Shown: positions 24,573 through 33,442, numbered from the stretch's first letter. The stretch: 38,250 bases of DNA from an uncultured Desulfosoma sp. (GCA_937960435.1 CALGPN010000027.1:1-38250); one strand, 5' to 3'. Numbers and translations: made by a program. The notes: generated by a model not told the origin, from the sequence alone.

Positions 24573-24603
24573 GTAGGTTGGGGTGAGCGAAGCGAACCCC
24601 AAC
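24573..24603. repeat. REP-like hairpin repeat, copy 1
   Basis: GTAG is followed by an 8-bp perfect inverted repeat, GTTGGGGT (24577-24584) and ACCCCAAC (24596-24603), around the 11-nt loop GAGCGAAGCGA. A second copy with one base changed in the loop lies at 37945-37975. Short intergenic palindromes of this type are common in many bacterial genomes. Confidence 0.85.
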
Positions 24604-24712
24604 GCCCCTGGAACAGTTGATACCGATCGCTCTTCGAAGGAAGGCACCGGCCGGACACATTGTTCTTGGATTCTCCACCGCCTTCTTCAAAAAATTTTTG
24701 GCTTCCTCAATG

Positions 24713-24892
24713 TCAAGCGACCCCTGACCGTGCGTTGAAAAAGACATCCCTTCGCCGTTGACCTGATGTCCGAAAAACACGGGCGGTGAAGGCTTGGAAC
24801 AAGCTTAAACGCAGGCAATCCGCGATCTCTTTGAGCCCTTGCAGATGGTGGCGTCGAGTCACGGTTTCCTGAGAAAGAACGTGTCGGGCCAT
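24713..24892 (-). pseudogene. Possible small gene or gene relic, 59 codons
   Basis: An ATG at 24892 has AAAAGGA six nt upstream and opens a 59-codon frame ending in TGA. The peptide begins MARHVLSQETVTRRHHLQGL and is basic, with a hydrophobic middle (CLRLSLFQAF). Third-position bases are less G/C-biased than in the genes around it. An overlapping frame from 24780 reads through a helical-looking stretch (DIEEAKNFLKKAVENP) and could be its continuation after a frameshift. I do not recognise either part. It may be a decayed gene, a genuine small protein, or chance. Confidence 0.25.
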
Positions 24893-24987
24893 GCCAGTCC
24901 TTTTCTTGGCTGGTTGTCCCTATAGCGGGGTCGGGCTTCAGCGCCAAAGGATGTTGGCGTCCTCATGTCCCAAAGTGGCCCGAGTTT

Positions 24988-25662
24988 TTATGAAGGTGCC
25001 CCGTTGTCGGTTGTCGACGTCGATGACGGGGCCTGCCGTGAAACCCATGGGAGGATCTTCCCCCAGAGCTCTCCCACGCCTTCTCGACTGACGGCGGAAA
25101 ACACAACGAACTCCTCGGATCTGATGCCGAGGGAGCGCGCTGCCGCGTGCAGATGGGAAGAACGTTTTCCTCGGGGGATCTTGTCGGCTTTGGTGAGCAC
25201 GGGAACCGTTCGGATCCCGTTTGCTTGGAGCCAGTTCCAGAGCTGCACGTCATCGGCCGTCGGAGGGTGTCGAAGATCCATGATGTGGACCAACCCCGCC
25301 AATTCTTTTCGACTCGAGAGGTATTTTTCCACCATGGGGCCCCATTGTTCCCGAACCTTTTGGGGGACCTTGGCGTAGCCGTAACCCGGAAGATCGACAA
25401 AAAGAAACGCGTCGTTGATCCGGAAAAAATTCAATGTCTGGGTGCGGCCCGGAGTGGCGCTGGTGCGCACCAGCTTCTTTCGGCCCAGGATGGCGTTGAT
25501 GAGGGAGGATTTCCCCACGTTGGATCGCCCCGCAAAGGCGACTTCCGGGAGCCCTTCTTTCGGGTACCCCTGGGGGGCGACGGCCGAGGTGACGAACACC
25601 GCCGATTGGATCACCAGGGGAGATTCAGATGAGGCAAGAGGATCTCCGGCGACGGGGTTCAT
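24988..25662 (-). CDS. engB: EngB/YihA ribosome-biogenesis GTPase
   Basis: A 224-residue GTPase of the TrmE-Era-EngA-EngB group, needed for assembly of the large ribosomal subunit. The nucleotide motifs are G1 GRSNVGKS (45-52), the switch TPGRTQTLNFF, G3 DLPGYGYAKVP (from 90) and G4 TKAD (157-160), with FSAVSREGVGEL as G5. The C-terminus is a Ser/Thr-rich tail of about 15 residues beyond the usual end. GAGG stands 6 nt before the ATG. It follows the aminotransferase gene by 136 bp, in which I find no clear promoter. Confidence 0.95.
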   Translation of the reverse strand: MNPVAGDPLASSESPLVIQSAVFVTSAVAPQGYPKEGLPEVAFAGRSNVGKSSLINAILGRKKLVRTSATPGRTQTLNFFRINDAFLFVDLPGYGYAKVPQKVREQWGPMVEKYLSSRKELAGLVHIMDLRHPPTADDVQLWNWLQANGIRTVPVLTKADKIPRGKRSSHLHAAARSLGIRSEEFVVFSAVSREGVGELWGKILPWVSRQAPSSTSTTDNGAPS

Positions 25663-25798
25663 GGTTACCTCGATGCGCGAACCTTTCGACGCACGTTTAC
25701 TTTCTCCTACAAATGTTTCATCCGGAAGCCTCGGTGGAACTTAATTCCCATGGCCCTTCCTTCGTGCCCGCTCAGAGGAAGTCAGCTCAGGAAGAGGC

Positions 25799-26947
25799 TC
25801 AACGCTCCGCTAAAAAGCGCTCTAGCCGGTCCATGCCCTCGGCGATGTTTTCCATGGAATTGGCGTAACTGAACCGCAGGTACCCTTCGCCTCGGCTGCC
25901 GAAATCCACTCCGGGGGTCACTCCAACGCGAGCCTTTTCCAGAATTTCAAAGGCAAAGGCCAGGGAATTTTCGGAAAACTTTTTCGCGTTGGCAAAAACA
26001 TAAAAGGCGCCCGTCGGTTCCACGGCGATCCCGAAGCCCATGTCCCGGAGCCTTCGGATCATGAACTGACGCCGTTCGTTGTAGGTGCGCACCATCCGGG
26101 CCACATCGTCTCGGACTTCAGGGACCGTCAGGGCGGCCAAGCCTGCCCATTGAGACACCGAGTTGGCGGAGATAAAAAAATTTTGCATCAGGGCTTGCAT
26201 GGGGCGCACCAAGTCCTTGGGGACCACGAGATAGCCCAGCCGGAAGCCCGTCATGGCGAAGAGCTTGGAAAAGCCGTTGAACACGATGGCCTTTCGGGTG
26301 AATTCCAAAATGGAGTGGGCGCGGCCTTCATAAACCAGCCCGTGATAAATTTCGTCGCTCAGGATCCACAGGCCCAAATCCGCCAGGGCTTGGAGCCGTT
26401 CCTTGTCGATGAGCGTACCCGTCGGGTTGGAAGGGGAATTGATGAGAATCGCACGGGTCTTGGGGCCCATGGCTTTTCGGACGGCTTCCGGACGCAGCTG
26501 AAAGCCGTCTTCTTCCTCCACAGGCACCATTTTAGGCACCCCTTCCAAAAAAGTGACAAAGCTCGGGTAGCAGGCGTAGTGAGGATCCGACAGAAGGACT
26601 TCCTCCCCACAGTCCACGAGGGTGCTCAAGGCGATGAGAAACGCCGGGGAGGAGCCCGAGGTGAGCAAGATTTGATCCGGTTCGAGATCCGTGACCCCGT
26701 AGGCCCGGGCGTATTCTTCGCAGAGGGCTTCCCGCAGCTGGGGCAAGCCCAGACTGTGGGTGTAATGGGTTTCGCCCCGCCTCAGGGCTTCGACGGCAGC
26801 ATCCAGCACAGCTTTGGGGGCGTCGAAGTCGGGTTCGCCCACTTCCAAATGGATCACCGATTCGCCTCGGCGTTCCATGGCTTGGGCCTTCTCCAAAACG
26901 TCCATCACCAAAAACGGCTTTACGTCGCGCACACGGCGGCAGATCAT
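25799..26947 (-). CDS. Class I/II pyridoxal-phosphate aminotransferase
   Basis: A 382-residue PLP enzyme of fold type I, close in style to aspartate/aromatic aminotransferases. The main residues are visible: HLEVGEPDFDAP near the N-terminus, the SPSNPTGT block with its asparagine (N174), D198 and Y201 in LSDEIYHG, the Schiff-base lysine K228 in NGFSKLFAMTGFRLGY, and the carboxylate-binding arginine near the C-terminus (LRFSYANS). Its ATG overlaps the stop of the TPR gene by 4 nt, so the two are translationally coupled. Closeness to hisG and hisI makes a role as a histidinol-phosphate aminotransferase thinkable, but the sequence looks more like the general aspartate-type group. Substrate unproven. 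Confidence 0.85.
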   Translation of the reverse strand: MICRRVRDVKPFLVMDVLEKAQAMERRGESVIHLEVGEPDFDAPKAVLDAAVEALRRGETHYTHSLGLPQLREALCEEYARAYGVTDLEPDQILLTSGSSPAFLIALSTLVDCGEEVLLSDPHYACYPSFVTFLEGVPKMVPVEEEDGFQLRPEAVRKAMGPKTRAILINSPSNPTGTLIDKERLQALADLGLWILSDEIYHGLVYEGRAHSILEFTRKAIVFNGFSKLFAMTGFRLGYLVVPKDLVRPMQALMQNFFISANSVSQWAGLAALTVPEVRDDVARMVRTYNERRQFMIRRLRDMGFGIAVEPTGAFYVFANAKKFSENSLAFAFEILEKARVGVTPGVDFGSRGEGYLRFSYANSMENIAEGMDRLERFLAER

Positions 26948-27777
26948 GGGTTCAGTCCCTCGATTCCCAATTGGCGTAGATACACGGCCGCGGCATCGGC
27001 CAAGGGCGTTCCCGGGGCAAGGCGCATCACCTGGCGGAAAGCCTTCACGGCTTCTTCCGTCCGCCCCTCCGCGGCAGCCGTTCGACCGAAGTGAAATTGC
27101 GCGTCCGGAAGATTGGGCCCATGGGTGACGGCGGCCCTGAAAGCTCGACGCGCTTCGGCTTGCCGCCCGAGGGCTTCCAGAGCCCGTCCGCGATAAAGGT
27201 GCGCCTCGGCATAAGTGTCCTTGAAATGCAAAGCTTCGTCGAAATATCGAAGCGCGTCCGCGTATCGGCCTTGATCCGCCATGATTCTTCCCAAATTGAA
27301 CAGGGGCTTTTCCGGCGTGCGATAGAAAGGATTGGCCAAAGCTTTTTGGAAATGCTCGACGGCTTGGTCCGTCTTTCCCTGTTCCGCGTAGAAAACGCCG
27401 AGAGCGTTATGGGCTTCCGAATAGTCCGGCTTGAGTTCTATGGCCCTGAGGAAGTGTTCCAGAGCCTGGTCCGGCAGGCGGCGTGCCGCATAGGCCAAGG
27501 CCAAGCTGTAATGAATGCGCGGGTCCTTGGCCTCTTTCTTTTTGGCGGCCACCAGGTACTGCAGCGCCTGTCCCGTATCGCCGGCCGCCAGGAACTTGTC
27601 GCCCAGGGCCCGGAGTTCCTCGGCGTTCATCCAGGTCGTCGGGTCACTTTCGGGGGATGGCTGCGGAACGCACGACGCCAGGCCCATCGCAAGGATCAGG
27701 GCGATCAGGCCCCACAGTGTCCATAAAGCGCCGCATGAGCCGACGTGTTTCGGCGCCGTCCGATGGTGTCGCTTCAT
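26944..27777 (-). CDS. PilF/PilW-like TPR lipoprotein
   Basis: A 277-residue protein. A signal region (about residues 18-35) ends at GLAS-C, fitting a lipoprotein. Five to six TPR units follow (LRALGDKFLAAGDTGQALQY, IHYSLALAYAARRLPDQALE, HNALGVFYAEQGKTDQAVEH, LFNLGRIMADQGRYADALRY). The phrase ANPFYRTPEKPLFNLG between repeats resembles the place in PilF/PilW, the outer-membrane pilotin that helps the type IV pilus secretin assemble. No other pilus genes lie in the window, so the link to pili is inferred. A run of seven G precedes the ATG as ribosome site. It follows hisG by 36 bp and overlaps the aminotransferase gene. Confidence 0.75.
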   Translation of the reverse strand: MKRHHRTAPKHVGSCGALWTLWGLIALILAMGLASCVPQPSPESDPTTWMNAEELRALGDKFLAAGDTGQALQYLVAAKKKEAKDPRIHYSLALAYAARRLPDQALEHFLRAIELKPDYSEAHNALGVFYAEQGKTDQAVEHFQKALANPFYRTPEKPLFNLGRIMADQGRYADALRYFDEALHFKDTYAEAHLYRGRALEALGRQAEARRAFRAAVTHGPNLPDAQFHFGRTAAAEGRTEEAVKAFRQVMRLAPGTPLADAAAVYLRQLGIEGLNP

Positions 27778-27813
27778 GGATTCCCCCCCCAGGGTGTACC
27801 CGCAAACTTTCTT

Positions 27814-28686
27814 TTAAATGACCTTGTTCAAGCTGTATTCGATAATCCCTTCGGCCCCGCGCTTGATAAGCTGCGGGACCAGTTCGCGCACGGTATGTCG
27901 GCTCACCACCACTTCCACGCTCAACCAGTCCGACTGGTAGAGATGGGCCGTCGTCGGCGACGTGAGGCTCGGAAGGATCTGGATGACGTCGTTCAGTTTG
28001 TCTTTGGGAACGTTCATCTTGAGGCCCACCAAGTCTTCGGCCCGGAGCGCGGCCTGAAGGAGCAGGGCGATCTGCTCGATCTTTTCCCGTTTCCACGGGT
28101 CTTGCCATGCGGCCTTGTTGGCGATGAGCTGGGTGTTGCTGAGCATGAGCTCCTTGACGATGCGAAGGCCGTTGGCCCGCATGGTGGCGCCCGTTTCCGT
28201 TACTTCCACAATGGCGTCGCACAGGCCGGCGATGACCTTGGCTTCCGTCGCCCCCCAGGAAAATTCCACCTCCACCTGAACTCCGGCCTGGGCGAAATAG
28301 CGCCGCGTGAAATTGACCAGTTCGGTGGCGATCTTCTTCCCCTGCAGGTCAGAAACATCCTTTACGGGCGAGTCATAAGGGACGGCCAAGACCCACCGGG
28401 CGGGCCGCTGGCTCACTTTGGAATAAATGAGATCGGCCACCACCTGCACCTGCGAGTCGTTTTCCAAAATCCAGTCCTTTCCTGTGAGCCCGGCGTCGAC
28501 GGTGCCGTTTTCCACGTAGCGGCTCATTTCTTGAGCCCGGCAGATGGCGCATTGAATTTCGGGGTCGTTGATTTCAGGGAAGTAGTTACGGCTGGTGAGC
28601 GATATTTTCCAGCCGGATTTCCGGAACAGGTCGATGGTCGCTTCCTGGAGACTGCCCTTGGGGATGCCGAGAATGAGCTGCTTCAC
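27814..28686 (-). CDS. hisG: ATP phosphoribosyltransferase, long form (HisG)
   Basis: A 290-residue enzyme that joins ATP and PRPP, the first step of histidine synthesis. The N-terminus [18 protein letters not shown] is characteristic, as are [12 protein letters not shown] and the PRPP loop [16 protein letters not shown]. The length shows the long form, whose C-terminal regulatory domain (from about residue 215) gives feedback inhibition by histidine. It starts with GTG, which overlaps the hisI stop by 4 nt (GTGA). Confidence 0.95.
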   Translation of the reverse strand: MKQLILGIPKGSLQEATIDLFRKSGWKISLTSRNYFPEINDPEIQCAICRAQEMSRYVENGTVDAGLTGKDWILENDSQVQVVADLIYSKVSQRPARWVLAVPYDSPVKDVSDLQGKKIATELVNFTRRYFAQAGVQVEVEFSWGATEAKVIAGLCDAIVEVTETGATMRANGLRIVKELMLSNTQLIANKAAWQDPWKREKIEQIALLLQAALRAEDLVGLKMNVPKDKLNDVIQILPSLTSPTTAHLYQSDWLSVEVVVSRHTVRELVPQLIKRGAEGIIEYSLNKVI

Positions 28687-29060
28687 GCTTTGTAAACCTC
28701 CTTGGGATCAAAGACTCTTTCTTCCACGACGACAAAGGCCCCGTCGTCGAGGCGCCGGAAAAAGCACGAGGCGTACCCTTCATGGCAGGCGGCGCCGCCT
28801 GCCTGTTCCACCAGAATGAGAAGGGTGTCGGCGTCGCAGTCCACGTACATTTCCCTGACCTTTTGCACATGGCCGGACGTTTCCCCTTTAAGCCATATTT
28901 TCTTCCGCGAGCGGCTCCAGTAATGGGCCAGCCCGGTCTGAACAGTCTTCGACCAGGCCTCTTCGTTCATGTAGGCCAGCATGAGAACACGTCGATTGAC
29001 CGCATCTTGAACGATGACGGGTAGAAGCCCGTGACCTTTGTCGAAATCAGGTTTCTCCAT
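28683..29060 (-). CDS. hisI: Phosphoribosyl-AMP cyclohydrolase (HisI)
   Basis: A 125-residue enzyme that opens the purine ring of phosphoribosyl-AMP, the third step of histidine synthesis. Conserved parts are [12 protein letters not shown], the [19 protein letters not shown] block, the metal-binding [10 protein letters not shown] and the cysteine site [12 protein letters not shown]. It is the monofunctional form without a HisE part. The start at 29060 has AAAGGAG upstream and fits the family; an ATG at 29093 is in frame. The 156 bp before it, after rlmN, hold no promoter I would defend. Confidence 0.95.
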   Translation of the reverse strand: MEKPDFDKGHGLLPVIVQDAVNRRVLMLAYMNEEAWSKTVQTGLAHYWSRSRKKIWLKGETSGHVQKVREMYVDCDADTLLILVEQAGGAACHEGYASCFFRRLDDGAFVVVEERVFDPKEVYKA

Positions 29061-29216
29061 GGACGGCGTCTCCTTTCCTAGTGCGTTCGCCATTCCCTTC
29101 CTGCCGGCATTTCCTCGGCGATCCCGCTCGGATGATGAGGTCTAGTTTGGCCGCGCTCACCCCACAGGCCCTAAAGGCGTGACAGTCGGGGAGCGGCCGA
29201 AGGTGTCGGGACGGCC

Positions 29217-30257
29217 TCACGAAGATACCATCCGGGCGGCCAACTGTCCACAAGCGGCACGGATATCGGCTCCTCGGCTTTGGCGGATCGTGGCGGTGAG
29301 GTGGGCGTTTTGAAGAATCTCTTGAAAAGCGAGAATCCTTTCTTCCGAGGGCCGTTCGAAGGGGAGATTCGGGTGCGGGTTGAAGGGGATGAGGTTCACC
29401 TTGGAGCGCACGGAGGCCAGGAGCCGCACGAGGCGGCGCGCGTCTTCGGGTCGGTCGTTCACGTCTTTGAGGAGGATATATTCGAAGGTGATCCGTTTTC
29501 GGGACGGCATGGGATAGGCGCGGCAGGCCTCCATGAGGACCGCCAGGGGATATTTTCGGTTGATGGGCATGAGGCGGTTTCGGGTGTCGTCGTCCGCCGC
29601 GTGCAGGCTGACGGCGAGGTTGACCGGAGTTTCCCGTCCGAGGCGTGCCATCTGAGGCACAAGACCGACGGTGGAAACCGTAATGCGCCGGTGGGAAAAC
29701 CCGAACCCGGTAGGATCCATGAGGATATTGAGGGCCGGGAGGAGAGCTTCTTCATTGGCCAAGGGTTCCCCCATGCCCATAAAGACGATGTTGGTGATGC
29801 GCCGGCCGGGCCCGGCGTCCTGCTGCATATGCACCACCTGATCCACGATCTCGGCCGTCGCCAAATGGCGGGTCAATCCCATGGTGCCCGTCAGGCAGAA
29901 CCGACAGCCCAAGGCGCAGCCCACCTGGCTTGAGACGCATGCCGTCAGTCTCGGCGGGTCGGGAATGAGCACGCTTTCGATGAGGCTTCCGTCACGGAGG
30001 CGGAACACAAACTTGCGGGTGTCGTCCGCGGCGTCTTCCGTGGCGACGACTTCCACGGCGTGCAGCCGCGTTCCGTATTCCAGCTGGGTGCGGAAGGCTT
30101 TGGAAAGGTCCGAGCATTCATCCCAGGATCGGATCACGCGGTGGTAAAGGTGCCGAAAAATCTGCCGGGCCCGAAACGGCCGCTCGCCGATGGTTTGCAC
30201 CCAAGTTTCCAAAGCCTCCAAGGGAAGATCTTTAATGAAAATCGGCTCCTGACCCAT
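29217..30257 (-). CDS. rlmN: Dual-specificity 23S rRNA/tRNA adenine-C2 methyltransferase RlmN
   Basis: A 346-residue radical SAM enzyme that methylates C2 of adenine in 23S rRNA (A2503) and in some tRNAs. The cluster cysteines are Cys114, Cys118 and Cys121 (GCALGCRFC); NIVFMGMGEPLAN is the SAM-binding glycine-rich part, and Cys336 in RAACGQL is the conserved cysteine that forms the covalent intermediate. RlmN is preferred to Cfr by overall length and the housekeeping setting. It starts 6 bp after the deacetylase stop, so it should share that transcript. Confidence 0.95.
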   Translation of the reverse strand: MGQEPIFIKDLPLEALETWVQTIGERPFRARQIFRHLYHRVIRSWDECSDLSKAFRTQLEYGTRLHAVEVVATEDAADDTRKFVFRLRDGSLIESVLIPDPPRLTACVSSQVGCALGCRFCLTGTMGLTRHLATAEIVDQVVHMQQDAGPGRRITNIVFMGMGEPLANEEALLPALNILMDPTGFGFSHRRITVSTVGLVPQMARLGRETPVNLAVSLHAADDDTRNRLMPINRKYPLAVLMEACRAYPMPSRKRITFEYILLKDVNDRPEDARRLVRLLASVRSKVNLIPFNPHPNLPFERPSEERILAFQEILQNAHLTATIRQSRGADIRAACGQLAARMVSS

Positions 30258-30263
30258 GCCGCC

Positions 30264-31580
30264 TCAGGCCTTCCTCACCTCGTAACGGTCGGTGGTTCGA
30301 TCCTGCAGGAACACCCGATCGTAAGATCGCAGATTGACCGCATCGAACCATTCGTAACCCAGGGCCACACAATCCGGACAGGCTTTTCGGGGGATGTGGA
30401 CGGCGTAGATATGGTAGCCCCGATCGGTCAAGGAATCGATGGACAAGACGCCACTGCACACGGGGCACACGCGCAGGCGTTCTTTTTGGTTTTCGAGGAT
30501 GTTGTCCGTATCGTAGTAGATCGTGCGTTCCCGCTGGGCGAATTCTTTGGTCGCCCGATTCTTGGCGATGAACTCCGGACATCGGCGAAGATAGCCCATG
30601 ATCTCTTCGGCCAAGCGGTCGATGTAGGCGTTGGTGTCCGGCGACTGGCGAATTCGGTCGGGGTCGTAGTCCGGTTCCCTGACCTTGCTGTAATCCACAC
30701 CGGCCAGGGCCAGGATGATGCCGACGTTGACGTAGGGCAGAGCTCCTTCGATGGAATAACCCCCTTCCAGGACGGCGATGTGCGGCTGCAGCATGCTCGT
30801 CAAGGTGGCGTAGCCCTGGGCGGAAAAGTTCATGTTGGTGATGGGGTCTGTGTAATGGTTGTCTTGCCCCGCCGAATTGATGATGAGTTCGGGCCGAAAT
30901 TCTTCCAAAGCCGGCAGGACGATCTTTTCCATGGCCCGAAGGAAACCTTCTTCGGACGTTCTCGGCGGCAAGGGAATGTTGATGGTCGCCCCCATGGCCG
31001 TGGGCCCGCCCAATTCGTGATGGAACCCCGAGCCTGGATACAGCGTGCGCCCGTCTTGATGGATGGAGATGAACAGAGTGTCCGGGTCGTGCCAGTAGAT
31101 GTCCTGGGTGCCGTCTCCGTGGTGACAATCCGTGTCCACAATGGCAATGCGATCGACGCCGTAGGCGGCCCGCAAGTGCTCGATCATCATCGCTTCGATA
31201 TTGATATTGCAAAAACCGCGGGCGCCGTGCACCACGCGCATGGCATGGTGGCCGGGAGGCCTCACCAACGCAAAGCCGCGCTCCACCTTCCGGGCCATGA
31301 CGGCCCGGGCAATGGTCATGGCCCCACCGGCGCTGATGAGGTGACTTTCGGTCAGAACGCTCCGTTCATCGGGCGCGCAGAAGTGCACGCGGCGCACATC
31401 TTCGAGAGTCGCCAGGTCGGGCTTGAATTCCACAATGCCGTCGATGTCGAGAAGGCCCTCTTCGAAAATCTGGTCCTGGGTGTAAAGGAGTCTTTCTTCC
31501 CGTTCCGGGTGCGTGGGACTGATGGCCCAGTCGAAGGCGGGAAAGAAAACGAGGCCGGTTCTGGATGCGGCACGGAGCAT
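30264..31580 (-). CDS. Histone-deacetylase-family hydrolase with C-terminal zinc ribbon
   Basis: A 438-residue zinc amidohydrolase of the HDAC/acetoin-utilisation family. The catalytic set is complete: RPPGHHA (His111, His112), DTDCHHGDG (zinc ligands Asp151 and His153), SAGQD (Asp240) and the transition-state tyrosine in LEGGYS (Tyr275). After about residue 300 comes an extension with two cysteine pairs, CPVC (372, 375) and CPDC (401, 404), which looks like a zinc ribbon. Bacterial members act on acetylated polyamines, other small amides or protein lysines; the substrate here is unknown. AAGGAG precedes the start. It lies between the hydantoinase-like gene (19 bp) and rlmN (6 bp). Confidence 0.88.
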   Translation of the reverse strand: MLRAASRTGLVFFPAFDWAISPTHPEREERLLYTQDQIFEEGLLDIDGIVEFKPDLATLEDVRRVHFCAPDERSVLTESHLISAGGAMTIARAVMARKVERGFALVRPPGHHAMRVVHGARGFCNINIEAMMIEHLRAAYGVDRIAIVDTDCHHGDGTQDIYWHDPDTLFISIHQDGRTLYPGSGFHHELGGPTAMGATINIPLPPRTSEEGFLRAMEKIVLPALEEFRPELIINSAGQDNHYTDPITNMNFSAQGYATLTSMLQPHIAVLEGGYSIEGALPYVNVGIILALAGVDYSKVREPDYDPDRIRQSPDTNAYIDRLAEEIMGYLRRCPEFIAKNRATKEFAQRERTIYYDTDNILENQKERLRVCPVCSGVLSIDSLTDRGYHIYAVHIPRKACPDCVALGYEWFDAVNLRSYDRVFLQDRTTDRYEVRKA

Positions 31581-31599
31581 GGGCGAGTCTCCTTATTCC

Positions 31600-33321
31600 T
31601 TATGAAGAGCCTGCGGTGGAACAGGGCGCGGTGGTGTCCGTGTCTTGGATCCTCTCGACGACGGAGCGATAGTCGGCGATGAGCCCCGGTTTGACCTGGA
31701 CCTTGACGCGATAGTACTTACCCGTGGTGTAAAAACCCCGAACCATGTTGAATTGCAGTTTCTCCAAAACTTCCGTCTCCATGTCGTCCGGCTTGGCCCC
31801 TTCCCGAACGGCTTTGTGGGTGAGCAGTTCCAGGGCCAGGGAGACGGCCTTGTCCAAGGTGAAATCCCGCTTGACCGGTTGGTGGAAGGCCTCCTCAGGG
31901 GCCGTGGCGATACCCCTTTCGGTGTCCACGAAGAGAGTGAGCTCGCAGGTTGTGCGCGCCAGCGCGGCTCCCACGGCGTTGGCCACTTCCCATTGGGGGA
32001 CGATGCGGGTCGCATAGGGAGAAATTTCCTGAAGCCGCCGGGCGAAGTAAGGGGCGGGACCGCCCAGGATCAAAAGTTCTTTGGGCTGCACCTGATAGCC
32101 TTCCAAAAGTTCGTGCACAGTATAAACGGGTTTGGCGTTAATGGCCCGCACCATCTCCTCCGCGGCATTGAGAATGCCGCGGCATGCGGCGTCGAAGACC
32201 TGTTGGGCGGCCTCGCGCGTCGAGACACCCAGGGCTCGGGCCACCTGAGCCATGCCCTGTTCGGCGGCGTCGCGGTCGCCCTTGAGATCTCCCCCCAAGA
32301 CGATAATGGCGTCGGTCGGGGTAGGGCACGATCCCCCGAACGCCATGGCCGGCCCTTCCCGGTCGGGCCCCACGTGGAGCCGTCCGTCGATGACCCGCAC
32401 GGCGCTGTCTCCGCCCAGGGCGAGGGATGTGGTATTGAGGGCGCGGATGAGCGTGCGGAAACGGCCGACTTCCGCTCCTTGGGCCGCCAACAAAGGGACG
32501 GTCCCAACGAGCACGGCCATGTCCGTGGTGGTGCCGCCGATGTCCAGGACAATGGTATCGACGCTCTCGGAGGCAAATGGCAACGATCCCATGACACTAG
32601 CCGCGGGACCCGAAAGGATGGTTTGACCCGGAAGGTCCAAAGAGGCGTCGAAACTCATAGTGCCGCCGTCGGCTTTGAGGATGTGGATGGGGATGGGCAG
32701 GCCGTTCTTTTTGAGCGAACGGCGCACGGCATCGAAGAATTTCTTGTGAAGAGGATAGACTGCGGCGTTGAGGTAGGCGGTGGCGATGCGGCGAGGAAAA
32801 TTCAAATTCCCCGAAAGACGATGCCCCAAAACCACGTATTCGAAATGGTCGCCCAGGATCTCTTGAATCTGGGTCTCGTGCTTGGGGTTGCGCACGGAAA
32901 ACTTTCCCACCACGCCCACGTGGCGCACTCCCTCTTTGCGGAGCCTGGAGGCGACGGCTTCGATTTCCATGGGGTCCAGGGGCTGGATTTCCCGCCCTCG
33001 ATGATCGATGGACCCGGAAACCGTGTAATAGTGGTCGTTGGTGCGGAAAAACTCGGGATCCAACCCGGGACCGCTGGAGACGATCATGCCGACGGGCGGC
33101 AATTTCTCCTCGGCAATGGCGTTTGTGGTCAAGGTGGTGCTGAGGACAATGCGTTCCACATCATGCGGCCGGACGCCCAAGGTGACCGCTTCGAGCCCCT
33201 TCCACACACAGATGAGGAGATCCTCATGGGTCGTAGGGATTTTCGCCTGACATTCGATGCCGTGGTCTCCCAGCAAAACCACATCGGTGTGCGTGCCGCC
33301 CACATCCAGTCCTATGATCAT
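31600..33321 (-). CDS. Hydantoinase/oxoprolinase family protein (HyuA-like)
   Basis: A 573-residue protein of the ASKHA-type hydantoinase A/oxoprolinase family, whose members use ATP to open cyclic amides such as hydantoins or 5-oxoproline, or to carboxylate ketones. The N-terminal phosphate loop GLDVGGTHTDVVLLG and the second one VLDIGGTTTDMAVL are clear, and FGGSCPTPTDAIIVLGG lies further on. It is shorter than bacterial N-methylhydantoinase A (near 650-700) and no HyuB-like partner gene is near, so it belongs to an orphan subgroup of unknown substrate. The start at 33321 has GAGGGTGG upstream; the frame extends back a further 231 nt across its own promoter. It heads the minus-strand run. 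Confidence 0.83.
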   Translation of the reverse strand: MIIGLDVGGTHTDVVLLGDHGIECQAKIPTTHEDLLICVWKGLEAVTLGVRPHDVERIVLSTTLTTNAIAEEKLPPVGMIVSSGPGLDPEFFRTNDHYYTVSGSIDHRGREIQPLDPMEIEAVASRLRKEGVRHVGVVGKFSVRNPKHETQIQEILGDHFEYVVLGHRLSGNLNFPRRIATAYLNAAVYPLHKKFFDAVRRSLKKNGLPIPIHILKADGGTMSFDASLDLPGQTILSGPAASVMGSLPFASESVDTIVLDIGGTTTDMAVLVGTVPLLAAQGAEVGRFRTLIRALNTTSLALGGDSAVRVIDGRLHVGPDREGPAMAFGGSCPTPTDAIIVLGGDLKGDRDAAEQGMAQVARALGVSTREAAQQVFDAACRGILNAAEEMVRAINAKPVYTVHELLEGYQVQPKELLILGGPAPYFARRLQEISPYATRIVPQWEVANAVGAALARTTCELTLFVDTERGIATAPEEAFHQPVKRDFTLDKAVSLALELLTHKAVREGAKPDDMETEVLEKLQFNMVRGFYTTGKYYRVKVQVKPGLIADYRSVVERIQDTDTTAPCSTAGSS

Positions 33322-33442
33322 GACCACCCTCGAAGTTTCTTTGGATTTGCCGGTGTCGCATGAAACCGCCCTTGGAAATCGTCCGGGTGCGCGAAAAAGG
33401 CTTATGCTGCTTCTCGGGGAAAAGGTGACGCAATCCTTGAAG

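Larger units (their letters stand above)
24441..24987. other. 547-bp intergenic region between engB and the reductase gene
   Basis: The part next to the reductase (24441-24535) is richer in A and T than the flanking genes and carries a probable promoter. The middle holds a REP-like hairpin (24573-24603) preceded by CGTAGC/CGCAGTAGC-type short repeats. The part near engB holds a 59-codon frame with a good ribosome site (24713-24892) and an overlapping open frame, neither of which I recognise. No tRNA or other RNA fold is evident. Confidence 0.6.

Noticed and set aside
30060-33363. Plus-strand open frames of 540 and 572 codons opposite the deacetylase and hydantoinase-like genes
   Set aside because: They lie wholly against genes with complete catalytic motifs, have no ribosome sites worth noting, and read as Gly/His/Arg-rich sequence typical of antisense translation in GC-rich DNA.
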